Origin: Carposina sasakii
Taxonomy: Eukaryota; Arthropoda; Insecta; Lepidoptera; Carposinidae
Length of the DNA stretch: 64,000 nt
Direction of reading: 5' to 3'
Assembly (NCBI GenBank): GCA_014607495.2
Contig: CP053156.1
Location: 11,718,001 to 11,782,000 of the forward strand
The position numbers and the translations under genes were made by a program. Below are positions 52,564 through 64,000 of the stretch, one piece after another. Numbering within the stretch: position 1 is the stretch's first letter; each line of letters starts with the position of its first letter. A model generated the notes under the pieces. The model made no database searches and was not told the DNA's origin. It worked only from the letters and a program-made list of their open reading frames with translations.

Positions 52564-52884
52564 ACAGAGTGTTTTTTCGTCGCCACCCTTAACGAAAGGT
52601 ACGTACTCTATACATCAAATAAAGTAAGTTTATGCCAATTTTTTTTTTTTTTTAATTACTTGAACGAGCGAACTAGTTTTATCATAGACAGATATTAATT
52701 ATTTCCCGTGAAAAAATCTTGTTACGCGCGTCTATGTGCATTTATGCAGAAAAACGCAGTCTATTTACTCAACTTTGGACCCTAATATCTTAGGAACCAG
52801 ACATGCTTCCATGGAGAAAAATGATAGTGATGATGAGAAGATTTCGTAGTTTTCGGGAACGCTGACGACCAAAAATCATCCTGT
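52564..52884 (-). mobile_element. ACAGGATG...CATCCTGT element, copy 4 (minus)
   Basis: ACAGAGTGTTTTTTCGTCGC at the left and CGACCAAAAATCATCCTGT at the right, flanked by TAT/ATA. It is shorter than copies 1 and 2 because of internal deletions. Confidence 0.8.
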
Positions 52885-53930
52885 ATATGTTTCGATGATA
52901 TTGGGCGTTATTAATTATGCTACTATGAGTCAACCCTGTGAGGTTTTATGTCATAGTTGCCCATTCTAAATTCACACACTAAAGTTACACCAAATTAATT
53001 TATATAGCTAATTCATGCATTTTTTAAAATTCAAATCAAAAAAATCATAATTATACATATAAGAGACACATATCTTTTACTATTTCGCTTTACTTTCCTG
53101 GGGAGAGTTGGCGTCAGGCAGGCAGCCTTAAAACAAATGCCAAATCTTTGTCAACATGAGTTTCGAAAGAAACCATATTGCGCCGATCTCATAAATAATT
53201 TGATAAGGGCAGGAAGATGAAGACTACTTTACACTAATGGCGATGTCGCCAAATAAATCTACGGTTTCCTAGAGCAGGAGTGGCATAATGCAACTGTCGA
53301 TATGTGACTGCTACATTGGTCTGCTATTATGGCGGTACTGCTATACTTTAAAACCAGCCTTTACGTACGAGTTTAAAGGTCCTCGATGGAGTGCATTTTC
53401 ATTTATTCTACTCTTCATTAATATGTTTCTAAAAGTGCATCAGTGCAAAGGTTAAAGGGGTTAAAGGGGATTCACTCAAGCAAGGCTGTAAATAATTGAC
53501 GCAATCTCCTTAGCATACCGCTTTCAAAGCAAACACCATTGTCTTAGCTTTCGCACACCCTTTTCCACTCAAGGTTAATGACCGGATTTCCCCTTAGTCT
53601 CCAATTCCTTAGGGGCCCGTAGCGATTATATCGTCGTTGTGAGGGCCCCATAGACAATAAAACTTGACCTTTGTATCTGTTTCCTGATTAAACCACTCGT
53701 GGTAATCAGTGGATCAGGTTTGGGTCTAGGCTGAGTTGATTGAAGAGCTGGGATCTAGAATACGAACTTCGCAAATAAGTATTTCGTGCAATGGAAAGCC
53801 CTCATTCTACATAATACTTACTTGAACGTCTTTCACCAAATTACACCTAATATTGTACCGTGTTATGATCACACGATGCTAGTACTTTCACTATAGTATA
53901 CTAGGCTAGCTCGCACTATGTAAACTGAAT
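52885..53930. other. No gene seen
   Basis: Mixed AT-rich DNA without a supportable gene or a repeat shared elsewhere in the window. Confidence 0.45.
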
Positions 53931-54078
53931 ACAGGGTGAAACAAAAGGGGTATATTAAGCAAAAAGCTATATAAATAGTCCACTACTAGAGAACTTATTT
54001 CCAAAATTTCAGACTCGAAATAGCATGTTTATTTTTCCAGATATTTTTCGCTTAAATACCCTTTCTGTTACACCCTGT
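53931..54078. mobile_element. 148-bp MITE, ACAGGGTG...CACCCTGT
   Basis: ACAGGGTGAAACAAAAGGGGTAT and ATACCCTTTCTGTTACACCCTGT are inverted with a few mismatches, bounded by AT-type dinucleotides. It is non-coding. Confidence 0.8.
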
Positions 54079-54238
54079 ATAACTATCGGGAATCCATTTT
54101 GTTCTTTTCGACATAAAGTAATAGGAGATGGTATTCGTGGTAAGTGGGTATCAAATGATCCGAAAACGGATCTTGATAAGTATGGGTCACGTTTTGTGCT
54201 ATGGTATCATCTGTAGCGTATCTATTGTATAAGAGATT

Positions 54239-54600
54239 TATACAGGGTGTGGGTGACAGCCAGGCAAATCCTGAAATGCTGTACAAGTACCATTGTACTC
54301 ATTACTCGCAGGAAATATATTTTTTTCAATTATTATCAGTAATCTTTGCTCTCCGCGCCAATTGTGTTGGGCGATCCTGTGACAAATTAAATGGGCTTAT
54401 TGTTTATTGTGTGACACATTACTGTTTTTGGATCGCTTGTGGCTCCCCATTAGGGTTGATCAGTTATTTAAAATTTTGAGGGCAACTTTTTTTAAAATTA
54501 TCTTATGGTTAAAATTTTATTTTCAAGTCATCTATGGCCTAATTAAATGAACCAAACTATTTTTTTTCCTGAAAATATGAAAAAAAATGTCGGAAAATTT
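54239..54600 (+). mobile_element. GGTGACAGCCAGGCAAAT element, copy lacking its right end
   Basis: It starts ATACAGGGTGTGGGTGACAGCC and matches 59181-59651 through TTAGGGTTGATCAGTTATTT and GAGGGCAACTTTTTTT. The right terminal repeat is missing; a Helitron-like fragment follows. Confidence 0.75.
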
Positions 54601-55157
54601 AGGAATTTTCCTGCGAAAATTCGGTCAACTGAGTAATATTTTTGAACTCCGTCCGCGTGAACTGCAGAAATAACAAAATTTCGTTGACCGAATTGTAAAT
54701 TTAAACAATTCTCGAATTTATTTCAACACACACGGAAAATTTCATTAAAATCGGTTCAGCCATTTAGAAGGAGTTCAATCACAAACACACTAACAGAAGA
54801 TTTGTATTGTTGTTGATGTTAGAGAATCTTTTACATAGGATCCGGTAGACTGCGCTATAGTCGCTGTGTCGATTACTCACAAGGATACTTTAGTTTCAGT
54901 TACGGCCGGTAGATGGTTGTTATACCTCGGAAATGTTTCCTTTATCTTTATATAATTCATTAAATCTTCTGTTCATGTGTTTGTAATTAAAGTACTTCTA
55001 AAACGGCTAAACCGATTTTGATGATTTTTTTTTGTGTGTGTTCAAGTGGGTTCGTAAATGGTTTAGATTCACAATTCGGTCAATTAGACAATGTTTTTAT
55101 AACGGTCCATATTGTTACAGATTGTTTCAGAAAGTTTGCATTTAAGGTGTGGGACAG

Positions 55158-56984
55158 CCCAAGTAGCACAAGAGGCTGTATAGCAACTGAATATTGGACT
55201 ACAATTACCCTTAAAGTGGTATAAGAAAGCTGCATAAAAGCTGATTCCGAGCTTATTCAGCCCTTAAAACACTTAAACGGGCACAAATTATTCAGCTCTA
55301 ATGTTATAAGTTTTAAGAGTTATAAGGGGTAACAGGTGTTGTAAGAGGTGAAGAAACTGGTTAAGAGACCATGTTACTCTTTATTCAGCTGAATACCTAA
55401 GTAATGTATCACAACGGGCCTGTTGGTGGTAGAAGCAGAAATTTAAGAGAGTTATAAGGGGTAACAGGTGTTGTAAGAGCTGAATATCAACTGGTTGGTT
55501 ACTCTTTATTCAGCTGAATACCTAAGTAATGTATCACAATGGGCCTGTTGGTGACGCGTGACTATAGAAAATAATATTTTTGTATATTCATTTTACTTAT
55601 TGTTGAAAAGTGACCGTAGTAACTTGTGACAACATAAACGTAAACGCCATATTAATGGCGGTGTCGTTTCATAATATATTTATTGGTAACTAAGTAAACG
55701 GTTTTCTTTATCTGTGCCTTGCCGTGTTTGGGAATGTAAGTTTACTGACATTATTTTTTCTAAGAAAATTTTGGTGCGCTACGAAAATATTGTGTTTTTA
55801 AATAATATAGTAATAAATGATGTAAATAAGCTATGTGTTTTAAAATCTTGGCCCAATAATTTTCAATAGTTAGGACAGAACTATTAAATAAATAGAGACT
55901 GTTACGATATAAGAAGTAATACCTTATTTAATAGGTTCGTAATTCATGCACAAAACAAATAAAAAAAATGTAAAGTAAATTATAATATTTCCAGGTTCAA
56001 CACAATAAAATGGTGGTTGATGTTAAACAGCTATGTGAACCATTATTTATCAAAGGGCTGTTTAGTGATTCACTTGTGAACCTATATTCATCAAAGGACT
56101 GCTTAGTGTTTCACATGTGAACCATTACTCATTAAAGGGCTGTTAAGCGTTTCACGCGTGAACCATTACTTATTAAAGAGCTGTTAAGCATTTCACGTGT
56201 GGACCATTAGTTATTAAAGGCCTGTTGAGCGATTCACCTGTGTACTGTGAAACAGTTCAAGAGCAAAGTAGAATCGAACATATAACTCCGTATGCAGCCT
56301 TGGTTGATGTTAAACAGCTATGTAAACCGTTATTTATCAAATGGCTGTTTAGTGATTCACTTGTGAACCTATATTTATCAAAGGACTGCTTAGTGTTTGA
56401 TCGTGTGAACCATTACTTATTAAAGGGCTGTTAAGCGTTTCACGCGTGACCATTACTTACTACAGAGCTATTAAGCGTTTCACGTGTGAACCATTACTTA
56501 TTAAAGAGCTGTTAAGCGTTTCACGAGTTAAAGTTAAAGCCATTTATTTTGATATACTAGTGAACCTCTAAATATCCATGAGGCATCTTGTGAACGTTTA
56601 AACTATACGCAGACAGTGTCAATGGATAAAATAAAGGCTGCTTAGCGGTAAATATGTTCAGCGCTAAGATATACACAGGTGTTCCATTATGCGTCTATTG
56701 GCTTAAATTTATGAGAACTTGTGCTCCTTTAATAAGTCAGCTCAATAACAGTTCACAAGTACTTTTTTATATTGCTCTTGGCTCTTTATAGAACTCTTTG
56801 CGTTTTAAGGGTATATTTGTTACCCATAATGCAGCACTTATTTATCCTTAAGCTGTTTAAATATCACTGACTGCTATTATGCAGCTAAGGGACCACGAGT
56901 GTATTCTTATATGAGTCTTAATACGCCCAGAGCTGTATGTAGATCTAAAAGTGAGTATTTATTAAGCTATCTGTGCTACTTGGG
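55158..56984. mobile_element. 1.83-kb element with CCCAAGTAGCACA inverted ends
   Basis: CCCAAGTAGCACA at 55158 and TGTGCTACTTGGG at 56972-56984 are exact 13-bp inverted ends. No transposase frame is present, so it is non-autonomous. It carries a duplicated block (GAGTTATAAGGGGTAACAGG at about 55317 and 55448) and an internal tandem array. The 28224-28595 copy matches its left part. Confidence 0.85.
56010..56560. repeat. Tandem array with TTCAC..GTGAA mini-palindromes
   Basis: Units of about 55-60 bp contain GTGAACCATTACTTATTAAA, GGGCTGTTAAGCGTTTCAC and then CGCGTGAA or a variant, so each junction makes a short palindrome TTCAC(NN)GTGAA. A larger block starting GTTGATGTTAAACAGCTATG at about 56015 is repeated at about 56303. 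Confidence 0.88.
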
Positions 56985-57010
56985 AGGAAAACGTCTGCCG
57001 GGTCCACTAG

Positions 57011-57248
57011 TCTTTATATAATTAATTAAATCTTCTGTTCGTGTGTTTGTAATTGAAGTTCTTCTAACGAACGGCAAAACCGATTTTTATGATTTTTTTA
57101 GTGTGTGTTCATGTGGGTTCGAAAATAGTTTAGATTCACAATTCGGTCAATTAGACAATGTTTTTATTACGGTCCATATTGTTACAGCTTATTTCAGAAA
57201 GTTTGCATTTAAGGCATGGGACAGGACAACGTCTGTCGGGTCCGCTAG
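57011..57248 (+). mobile_element. Helitron-like element B, uninterrupted
   Basis: TCTTTATATAATTAATTAAATC to GTCTGTCGGGTCCGCTAG, then T. TC start, CTAG end and head-to-tail placement after element A are typical of Helitrons. It serves as the empty-site reference for the insertion in A. Confidence 0.8.
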
Positions 57249-59180
57249 TTTTATATAAAATCGCCAGGCTTATCAAATCTCCATACGCCACCTACGCTCA
57301 AAAATGGTTAGAATAAATCTTTATTGAAAAATAATTTTCTATGTTTGGAAAAGTCAGCATTTTGTCGTAGATATTTTAATCGAACGTTTATTTTTATGCT
57401 ATAAACAATCCGTGTCGCTTTTGGCGTATTAAGCTGTAACAAAATCATAGCACATATGTGTGCAAAGTTAATAAGGAAGAGTCACAATTTCCACAACGAA
57501 ATCTAAATATGTAGGTTGTAGCTTATACTCGTATGTAATAGTAATATATAGGTAGGTAAATTAAAAAAAAACAAAGACAAACTTTGGTAGACAAATTTTA
57601 ATGGAGGCGCGTGTTCCAATTTCGTTCCGCAGACTTTCTACAAAACCGACGAATTTTATTCTGATTTACGTAACAAAGTACAGTCCGTGCGCCATAAATA
57701 CTACTACTCATTGAATGTAATATTTTTTATTGTCCGTCTAAACGAATTTGCCCTGACTTTAGCTCAAATCTTTTTCATAATGTGAAGATGGAATAAATTT
57801 AGAAGCAGGTAGGCTCTTTCATTGTTAAACAAAATACTCGACTTAGTAACAGGAGTTGATAAGTGTATCACATTTTCTTAATGCTATTTTCTACCACGTA
57901 GAAAGAATTTAGTGGAGGCGACGAAATAATTTTTTCATAGAAACTAAGGGCGAATGTATCTCATACACTTTCTACTTTAGCAACAGCGACTCCAATATGA
58001 ATTAATAACCCTACCTAGATGAGCTTATGTAATGTAATAATTTTATGAGCGGTATTCTTAAAGTTTTCGCATCATTCCAACAATAGCGATTAGGCTTCTA
58101 AAAGAAGGCTTCGTATTAGGGAAAAAAAATCGCTTAAAATTTTTTTAAATGTGTAAGCCTCCAGACGAACTCGTCTTCGTCAAAATGTTAAATGTAGGTA
58201 GTTAGTTTAAGTTTAGTTCATACTACGCTGCCTAGTATACAACAGCAGTCAAAGATATTTTTCGGGTAGATATCTCCTCTGTCCTATCTTCATGTGTTCT
58301 ACTTTAAAAGTCGTTGACTCCATCGCCTGATAAGGGGCGGATATGACTATAGAAGGAGACATTAGGCGATTTAATTAAATGTTTTGTATCCAGGAGTATA
58401 CGGATACTGAAAGCTGAGTGAGGTCAATGCCACGGGGTGTTATGTGATCGAACATTGATCCTCCATCTCAAGCAACCTCTATAATTAGGGGTTACTATCT
58501 AGTTCTGTCATATGGCAAGAATTTATATTGGCCTATTCCACTCTAATCCACTGGGCAAATCCATTAATCGAGGGATTCTCATACAAAGAGATACATCACA
58601 TCAAAGCTTAAATTCTATTTCAGCAGGATCATTTCGATCACTCCAGCGCATCCACACACATTAGTAGAAAGTTTCAAGAATACCTTTGTTTTGTCTGATA
58701 GGTAGATAGTACAATAGGTACTATCCTTATTCCTGTGGGAGGAGAAGGTCATTGAATGATAATTCTGATTTAATGCCAGAAATAGCTACAAGTCACGAAG
58801 ACTTTACATTAGGGGGCGTAGACAAGGTAGCATTATTTTCTTGATAGAATCTTTATAAGATCATCATCAAAGCGTTTACATACACAGAGATGGGTCTTAA
58901 AATTAATTAGAAAGGGATATATGTACGTTATCCTGATATAATTGAAGTTTTTAATTAGTGTGATCCTCTTTACGCCCTTACTGTTAAGGGATATTAGCCA
59001 GCCTGGAGCTAATGCATGCTCTAATTGTGAAGTCCCGTTTAAATGTTCCGCATTTAAATGGAACTAAAAAGATTAAGTGATATAGTAGTGAGTTATAAAA
59101 GTCACTAGCGCTATTGTCATCAGACTTTATAATCTTTACGAAATGTAATGGTGGAGTTACAATTGGCACATACGAGTATA
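57249..59180. other. No gene seen
   Basis: AT-rich DNA. No exon, RNA gene or repeat shared with the rest of the window was recognised. Confidence 0.45.
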
Positions 59181-59651
59181 CGGGTGTAGGTGACAGCCAG
59201 GCAAATACTGAAACTCTGAACAAGTACCATTGTGTTGAGTTATACGACAGTGTTATTACTCGCAAGAAATGTATTTTTGATTTGATTATAAGTAATCTTT
59301 GCGTTCCGCGCCAATTGTATCGCGCGATCCTGTGGCTAATTAAATGGGCTTATTGGTTATTGTGTGACACATTCACTCGCGACTCTCCATTAGGGTTGAT
59401 CAGTTATTTGAAAATTTTTGAGGGCAACTTTTTTTGAAAATAATCTTTTGGTTAAAATTTTATTTCAAAGTCATTATCTATGGCCTAAATTAAACGAAAT
59501 AAAATTTTAGACATTTCAAATTTTTTTCCTAAAAATATGAAATGTCTGAAAATTTTGGAATTTTCCTGTGAAAATTTTCAATGTTTTCCGCCTCAGAAAT
59601 ATGGTCTAGTCATGTTATCAATATTTGCCTGGCTGTCACAAACCTCCTGTA
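59181..59651. mobile_element. GGTGACAGCCAGGCAAAT element, complete copy
   Basis: The left end GGTGTAGGTGACAGCCAGGC and right end GCCTGGCTGTCACAAACCTC are inverted, flanked by GTATAC on both sides. The interior is non-coding. Relatives are at 54239-54600 and, as an end fragment, at 46155-46190. Confidence 0.82.
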
Positions 59652-60384
59652 TACATTCGTAAGATTTTTTTGAGATATGAAACGTCTGTATATAAAGGCG
59701 AATTGGCTCTAAATGGATTTAATCCGCAAAATGCGATTTGTAGCGGGCTTAAATAGATAATGAAAACTTTACGAGTGATAGTGAAAACCGCAAGTTGTCG
59801 ACACACTTCATTCAATACAAAGCCTATATATACTTAGCTCTTTCTTAAAATGACATGATGAAGTAACCTTTTTATAGAAATGGACTTTGCGAACTCCGCT
59901 TTCGCTTGTAAAACTATTATGTTAACTAAGTCCTCTGGTCTATAGGTACATTTTTTTTGTAAGAAAAGTTATTCATTTTTTAAGAGTGTGCCTAGTATTT
60001 TGTTGGTAAATAAATTTTCTCGTGCGATCATGCATCTTGCCCCAAAATAGCCTTTTCGACTATATATATCTATCTTGGTATATACCCGCCATAACTACCT
60101 AAACGAAATAGTAAGTAAAATTTTTCTATTGAAATTTTTTTGATTGATAAACTAAGATAATATTTTAATAAAACGGAACAAAAGGCTTATCTTATTGGCA
60201 GAAATAATTTATTCGCGTTTGCTTTTTGCAATTGAAATAGACGTAAGGTTAAAAACCTTTGATTTGATTCTTGTTATTCCGTTTTCCAAACGAATTTAGT
60301 GAAAAGGACGTTAATGGTACAATACTCAGTGTATTCGAGTGTATAACAAGCTTTGTGGCCAAATCTCTGACAGGCGACAGGACA

Positions 60385-60870
60385 TGTCGGTGAACTTAGC
60401 AACTCGTTTTCCAGCAGCTCAAAAATAAATCTGAGTTCTATTCTAGTGCAGATGAGTTCTACAGTTCCTGATACCTTTTATAAATAGTTCTGGCATTTTT
60501 ACCCTGAAAAACTTAATTGAAAAATGAGCTGCTAACTTCCGGTAGCAGATCACTTTTCAGTAAATGAAAAAAAAAAAGAGAGTTCTATTAGCAAACAGGT
60601 GAGTCTATAGTTCCTGATACTTTTTACAAATAGTTCTGCCCTTTTTCCATGAAAAACGTCAATTGAAAAATGAGCTGCTAACTTCCCGTAGCAGATCACT
60701 TTACAGCAAATCAAATTTTAATGGGTGTTATATTCACATGCAGCTCAGTTCTACAGTTCTTGATAGTTATTATAAATAGTTCTGTTGTTTTAACCTCTAA
60801 AAACGTCAATTGATGATAATCTGATAACTTGACATAGAAAATCAATTCACAGCGGATCATGTAAGTTTAT
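60385..60870. repeat. Degenerate repeats, period about 150 bp, before the satellite
   Basis: GTTCTACAGTTCCTGATA-type segments occur at about 60457, 60608 and 60748, each followed by TAAATAGTTCTG. AAAAATGAGCTGCTAACTTCC occurs twice (about 60520 and 60667). GAGCTGCT and GAGTTCT recall the reverse complement of the satellite monomer. Confidence 0.65.
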
Positions 60871-60899
60871 CGTTCCAAACAATTTTTAATGAATAACTC

Positions 60900-63800
60900 T
60901 TTCACAATATATTATTCCGTAGCAGACCTGCAACGTGAAACTAAACTCAAGTCCAGAACTCACGTAAAAAATCCAGCAGCTCATACCGGAATGTAGAAAA
61001 TACACAAAGTATATAAAAACACTTTCAATCGTTCAAAAAAAATCTCAATACTTCTCAACAGCCAGAACTCTTTTGTTTTCCATAGACCTGGAGTAGACCT
61101 GCAACCTGATACTAAAATTAAGCCCAGAACTCACGTAAAAGTTCCAGCAGCTCACACCTGAATGTAGAAAATACACAAAGAATATAAAAACACTTTCAAT
61201 CGTTAAAAAAAAAATTCTCAAAGCATCTCAACAGCCAGAACTCTTTTGTTTTCCATAGACCTGGAGTAGACCTGCAACCTGATACTAAAATCAAGCCCAG
61301 AACTCACGTAAAAGTTCCAGCAGCTCACACCTGAATGTAGAAAATACAAAAAGTATGCACAAACATTTCAATCGTTCAAAAAAAAATCTCAAAGCTTCTC
61401 AACAGCCAGAATTCTTTTGTTTTCCAAAGACCTGGAGTAGACCTGCAACCTGATACTAAAATCAAGCCCAGAACTCACGTAAAAGTTCCAGCAGCTCACA
61501 CCTGAATGTAGAAAATATTAAAAGTATATAAAAACACATTCAATCGTTCAAAACAAAATCTCAAAGCTTCTCAACAGCCAGAACTCTTTTGTTTTCCATA
61601 GACCTGGAGTAGACCTACAACCTGATATTAAAATCAAGCCCAGAACTCACGTAAAAGTTCCAGCAGCTCACACCTGAATGTAGAAAATACAAAAAGTATG
61701 CACAGACTTTTCAATCGTTCAAAAAAAAAATTTCAAAGCTTCTCAACAGCCAGAACTCTTTTGTTTTCCAAGGACCTGGAGTAGACCTGCAACCTGATAC
61801 TAAAATCAAGCCCAGAACTCACGTAAAAGTTCCAGCAGCTCACACCTGAATGTAGAAAATACAAAAAGAATATAAAAACACTTTCAATCGTTCAAAAAAT
61901 AATCTCAAAGCTTCTCAACAGCCAGAACTCTTTTGTTTTACATAGACCTGGAGTAGATCTGCAACCTGATACTAAAATCAAGCCCAGAACTCACGTAAAA
62001 GTTCCAGCAGCTCACACCTGAATGTAGAAAATACACAAAGAATATAAAAACAATTTCAATCGTTCAAAAAATAATCTCAAAGCTTCTCAACAGCCAGAAC
62101 TCTTTTGTTTTACATAGACCTGGAGAAGACCTGCAATCTGATACTAAAATCAAGCCCAGAATTCACGTAAAAGTTCCAGCAGCTCACACCTGAATGTAAA
62201 AAATACACAAAAAATATAAAAACACTTTCAATCGTTCAAAAAAAAATCTCAAAGCTTCTCAACAGCCAGAACTCTTTTGTTTTCCATAGACCTGGAGAAG
62301 ACCTGCAACTTGATACTAAAATCAAGCCCAGAACTCACGTAAAAGTTCCTGCAGCTCACACCTGAATGTAGAAAATACACAAAGAATATAAAAACACACT
62401 TTCAATCGTTCAAAAAATAATCTCAAAGCTTCCAACAGCCAGAACTCTTTTGTTTACATAGACCTGGAGTAGATCTGCAACCTGATACTAAAATCAAGCC
62501 CAGAACTCACGTAAAAGTTCCAGCAGCTCACACCTGAATGTAAAAATACACAAAAATATATAAAAACACTTTCAATCGTACAAAAAATATAAAAACACTT
62601 TCAATCGTACAAAAAAAATCTCAAAGCTTCTCAACAGCCAGAACTCTTTTGTTTTCCATAGACCTGGAGTAGACCTGCAACTTGATACTAAAATCAAGCC
62701 CAGAACTCACGTAAAAGTTCCAGCAGCTCACACCTGAATGTAGAAAATACAAAGAATATAAAAAACACTTTCAATCGTTCAAAAAATAATCTCAAAGCTT
62801 CTCAACAGCCAGAACTCTTTTGTTTTACATAGACCTGGAGTAGACCTGCAACCTGATACTAAAATCAAGCCCAGAATTCACGTAAAAGTTCCAGCAGCTC
62901 ACACCTGAATGTAAAAATACACAAAAAATATAAAAAACACTTTCAATCATACAAAAAAATCTCAAAGCTTCTCAACAGCCAGAACTCTTTTGTTTTCCAT
63001 AGACCTGGAGTAGACCTGCAACCTGATACTAAAATCAAGCCCAGAACTCACGTAAAAGTTCCAGCAGCTCACACCTGAATGTAGAAAATACACAAAGAAT
63101 ATAAAAACACTTTCAATCGTTCAAAAAATAATCTCAAAGCTTCTCAACAGCCAGAACTCTTTTGTTTTACATAGACCTGGAGTAGACCTGCAATCTGATA
63201 CTAAAATCAAGCCCAGAATTCACGTAAAAGTTCCAGCAGCTCACACCTGAATGTAAAAAATACACAAAAAATATAAAAACACTTTCAATCGTACAAAAAA
63301 AATCTCAAAGCTTCTCAACAGCCAGAACTCTTTTGTTTTCCATAGACCTGGAGTAGACCTGCAACCTGATACTAAAATCAAGCCCAGAACTCACGTAAAA
63401 GTTCCAGCAGCTCACACCTGAATGTAAGAAAAAACAAAAAAGTATGCACAAACATTTCAATCGTTCAAAAAAAAATCTCAAAGCTTCTCAATAGCCAGAA
63501 CTCTTTTGTTTTCCAAAGACCTTGAGTAGACCTGCAACCTGATACTAAAATCAAGCCCAGAACTCACGTAAAAGTTCCAGCAGCTCACACCTGAATGTAG
63601 AAAATACAAAAAGTATGCTCAGACTTTTCAATCGATAAAAAAAAAAATTTCAAAGCTTCTCAACAGCCAGAACTCTTTTGTTTTCCATAGACCTGGAGTA
63701 GACCTGCAATCTGATACTAAAATCAAGTCCAGAATTCACGTAAAAGTTCCAGCAGCTCACACCTGAATGTAAAAAATACACAAAAAATATAAAAACACTT

Positions 63801-64000
63801 TCAATCGTTCAAAAAAAATCTCAAAGCTTCTCAACAGCCAGAACTCTTTTGTTTTCCATAGACCTGGAGAAGACCTGCAACTTGATACTAAAATCAAGCC
63901 CAGAACTCACGTAAAAGTTCCAGCAGCTCACACCTGAATGTAGAAAATACACAAAGAATATAAAAACACTTTCAATCGTTCAAAAAATAATCTCAAAGCT
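60900..64000. repeat. Satellite array, monomer about 172 bp, about 18 copies, open at the window end
   Basis: Landmarks in each unit are CAGCCAGAACTCTTTTGTTT, AGACCTGGAGTAGACCTGCA, AAGCCCAGAACTCACGTAAA and CAGCAGCTCACACCTGAATG. CCCAGAACTCACG starts at 61123, 61296, 61467, 61639, 61811, 61983, 62155 and 62327, giving spacings of 171-173. The first monomer (60900-61060) is the most diverged. One unit near 62560-62600 has a local duplication. No coding frame spans the units. Confidence 0.95.

Larger units (their letters stand above)
54945..57010 (+). mobile_element. Helitron-like element A, split by an insertion
   Basis: It begins TCTTTATATAATTCATTAAATC and ends GTCTGCCGGGTCCACTAG, directly followed by element B, which starts the same way. 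The middle is interrupted at 55158-56984. The two halves align to element B on either side of the insertion. Confidence 0.8.

Noticed and set aside
60900..64000. CRISPR-like array
   Set aside because: Monomers are contiguous and about 172 bp with no spacers; this is eukaryotic satellite DNA.
1..64000. LTR retrotransposon or endogenous virus
   Set aside because: No paired long terminal repeats, primer-binding site, protease or integrase motif was seen; all reverse transcriptase traces are non-LTR type.

Overview
This is a eukaryotic, AT-rich, intron-rich and very repeat-rich window. It looks like an insect, most likely a moth or butterfly (Lepidoptera). The reasons are RTE retroposon tails ending in (GAT)n, short Helitron-like elements with TC...CTAG ends, tRNA-derived SINEs, and many palindromic MITEs of types familiar from lepidopteran introns. 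No bacterial-type features were seen.

One host gene dominates. On the + strand, ten exons between about 5.5 kb and 49.5 kb encode a class A neuropeptide receptor closest to insect TkR86C (tachykinin-like peptides receptor 86C, the natalisin receptor type). All seven transmembrane segments, the DRY-type motif, CWLP, NPIIY, the two disulfide cysteines and a helix 8 are present. Every splice phase from exon 1 to exon 9 joins correctly. The first coding exon (about 5.7 kb) supplies the N-terminus. The last exon and C-terminus (37.2 kb and possibly 49.2 kb) are less certain.

The receptor's last intron contains the most unusual object, a DNA transposon of about 7.0 kb (38758-45787, minus-strand gene). 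It has perfect 28-bp inverted ends flanked by the palindromic octamer TATCGATA. Its gene has three 5' exons: two small ones joined in frame to a large one with 34-residue tandem repeats, then a region resembling an arthropod family (DUF7869-like) with an RNase H-like D...D...E layout. The downstream part is broken by five small frame changes clustered in about 650 bp, most of them in A or T runs. Copies of GTCGTAAAGGAC-like motifs lie near both ends.

The rest is mobile DNA. Three RTE-related fragments are recognisable, one with a 13-bp target duplication beside exon 1. There is a minus-strand non-LTR element (10.4-12.7 kb), several SINE families, at least nine MITE or short inverted-repeat families, and a 1.8-kb element nested in one of two head-to-tail Helitrons (54.9-57.2 kb). 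From 60.9 kb to the window end there is a satellite array with a monomer of about 172 bp. No real tRNA, rRNA, CRISPR or operon was found; the two tRNA-like segments look like SINE heads or tRNA pseudogenes.
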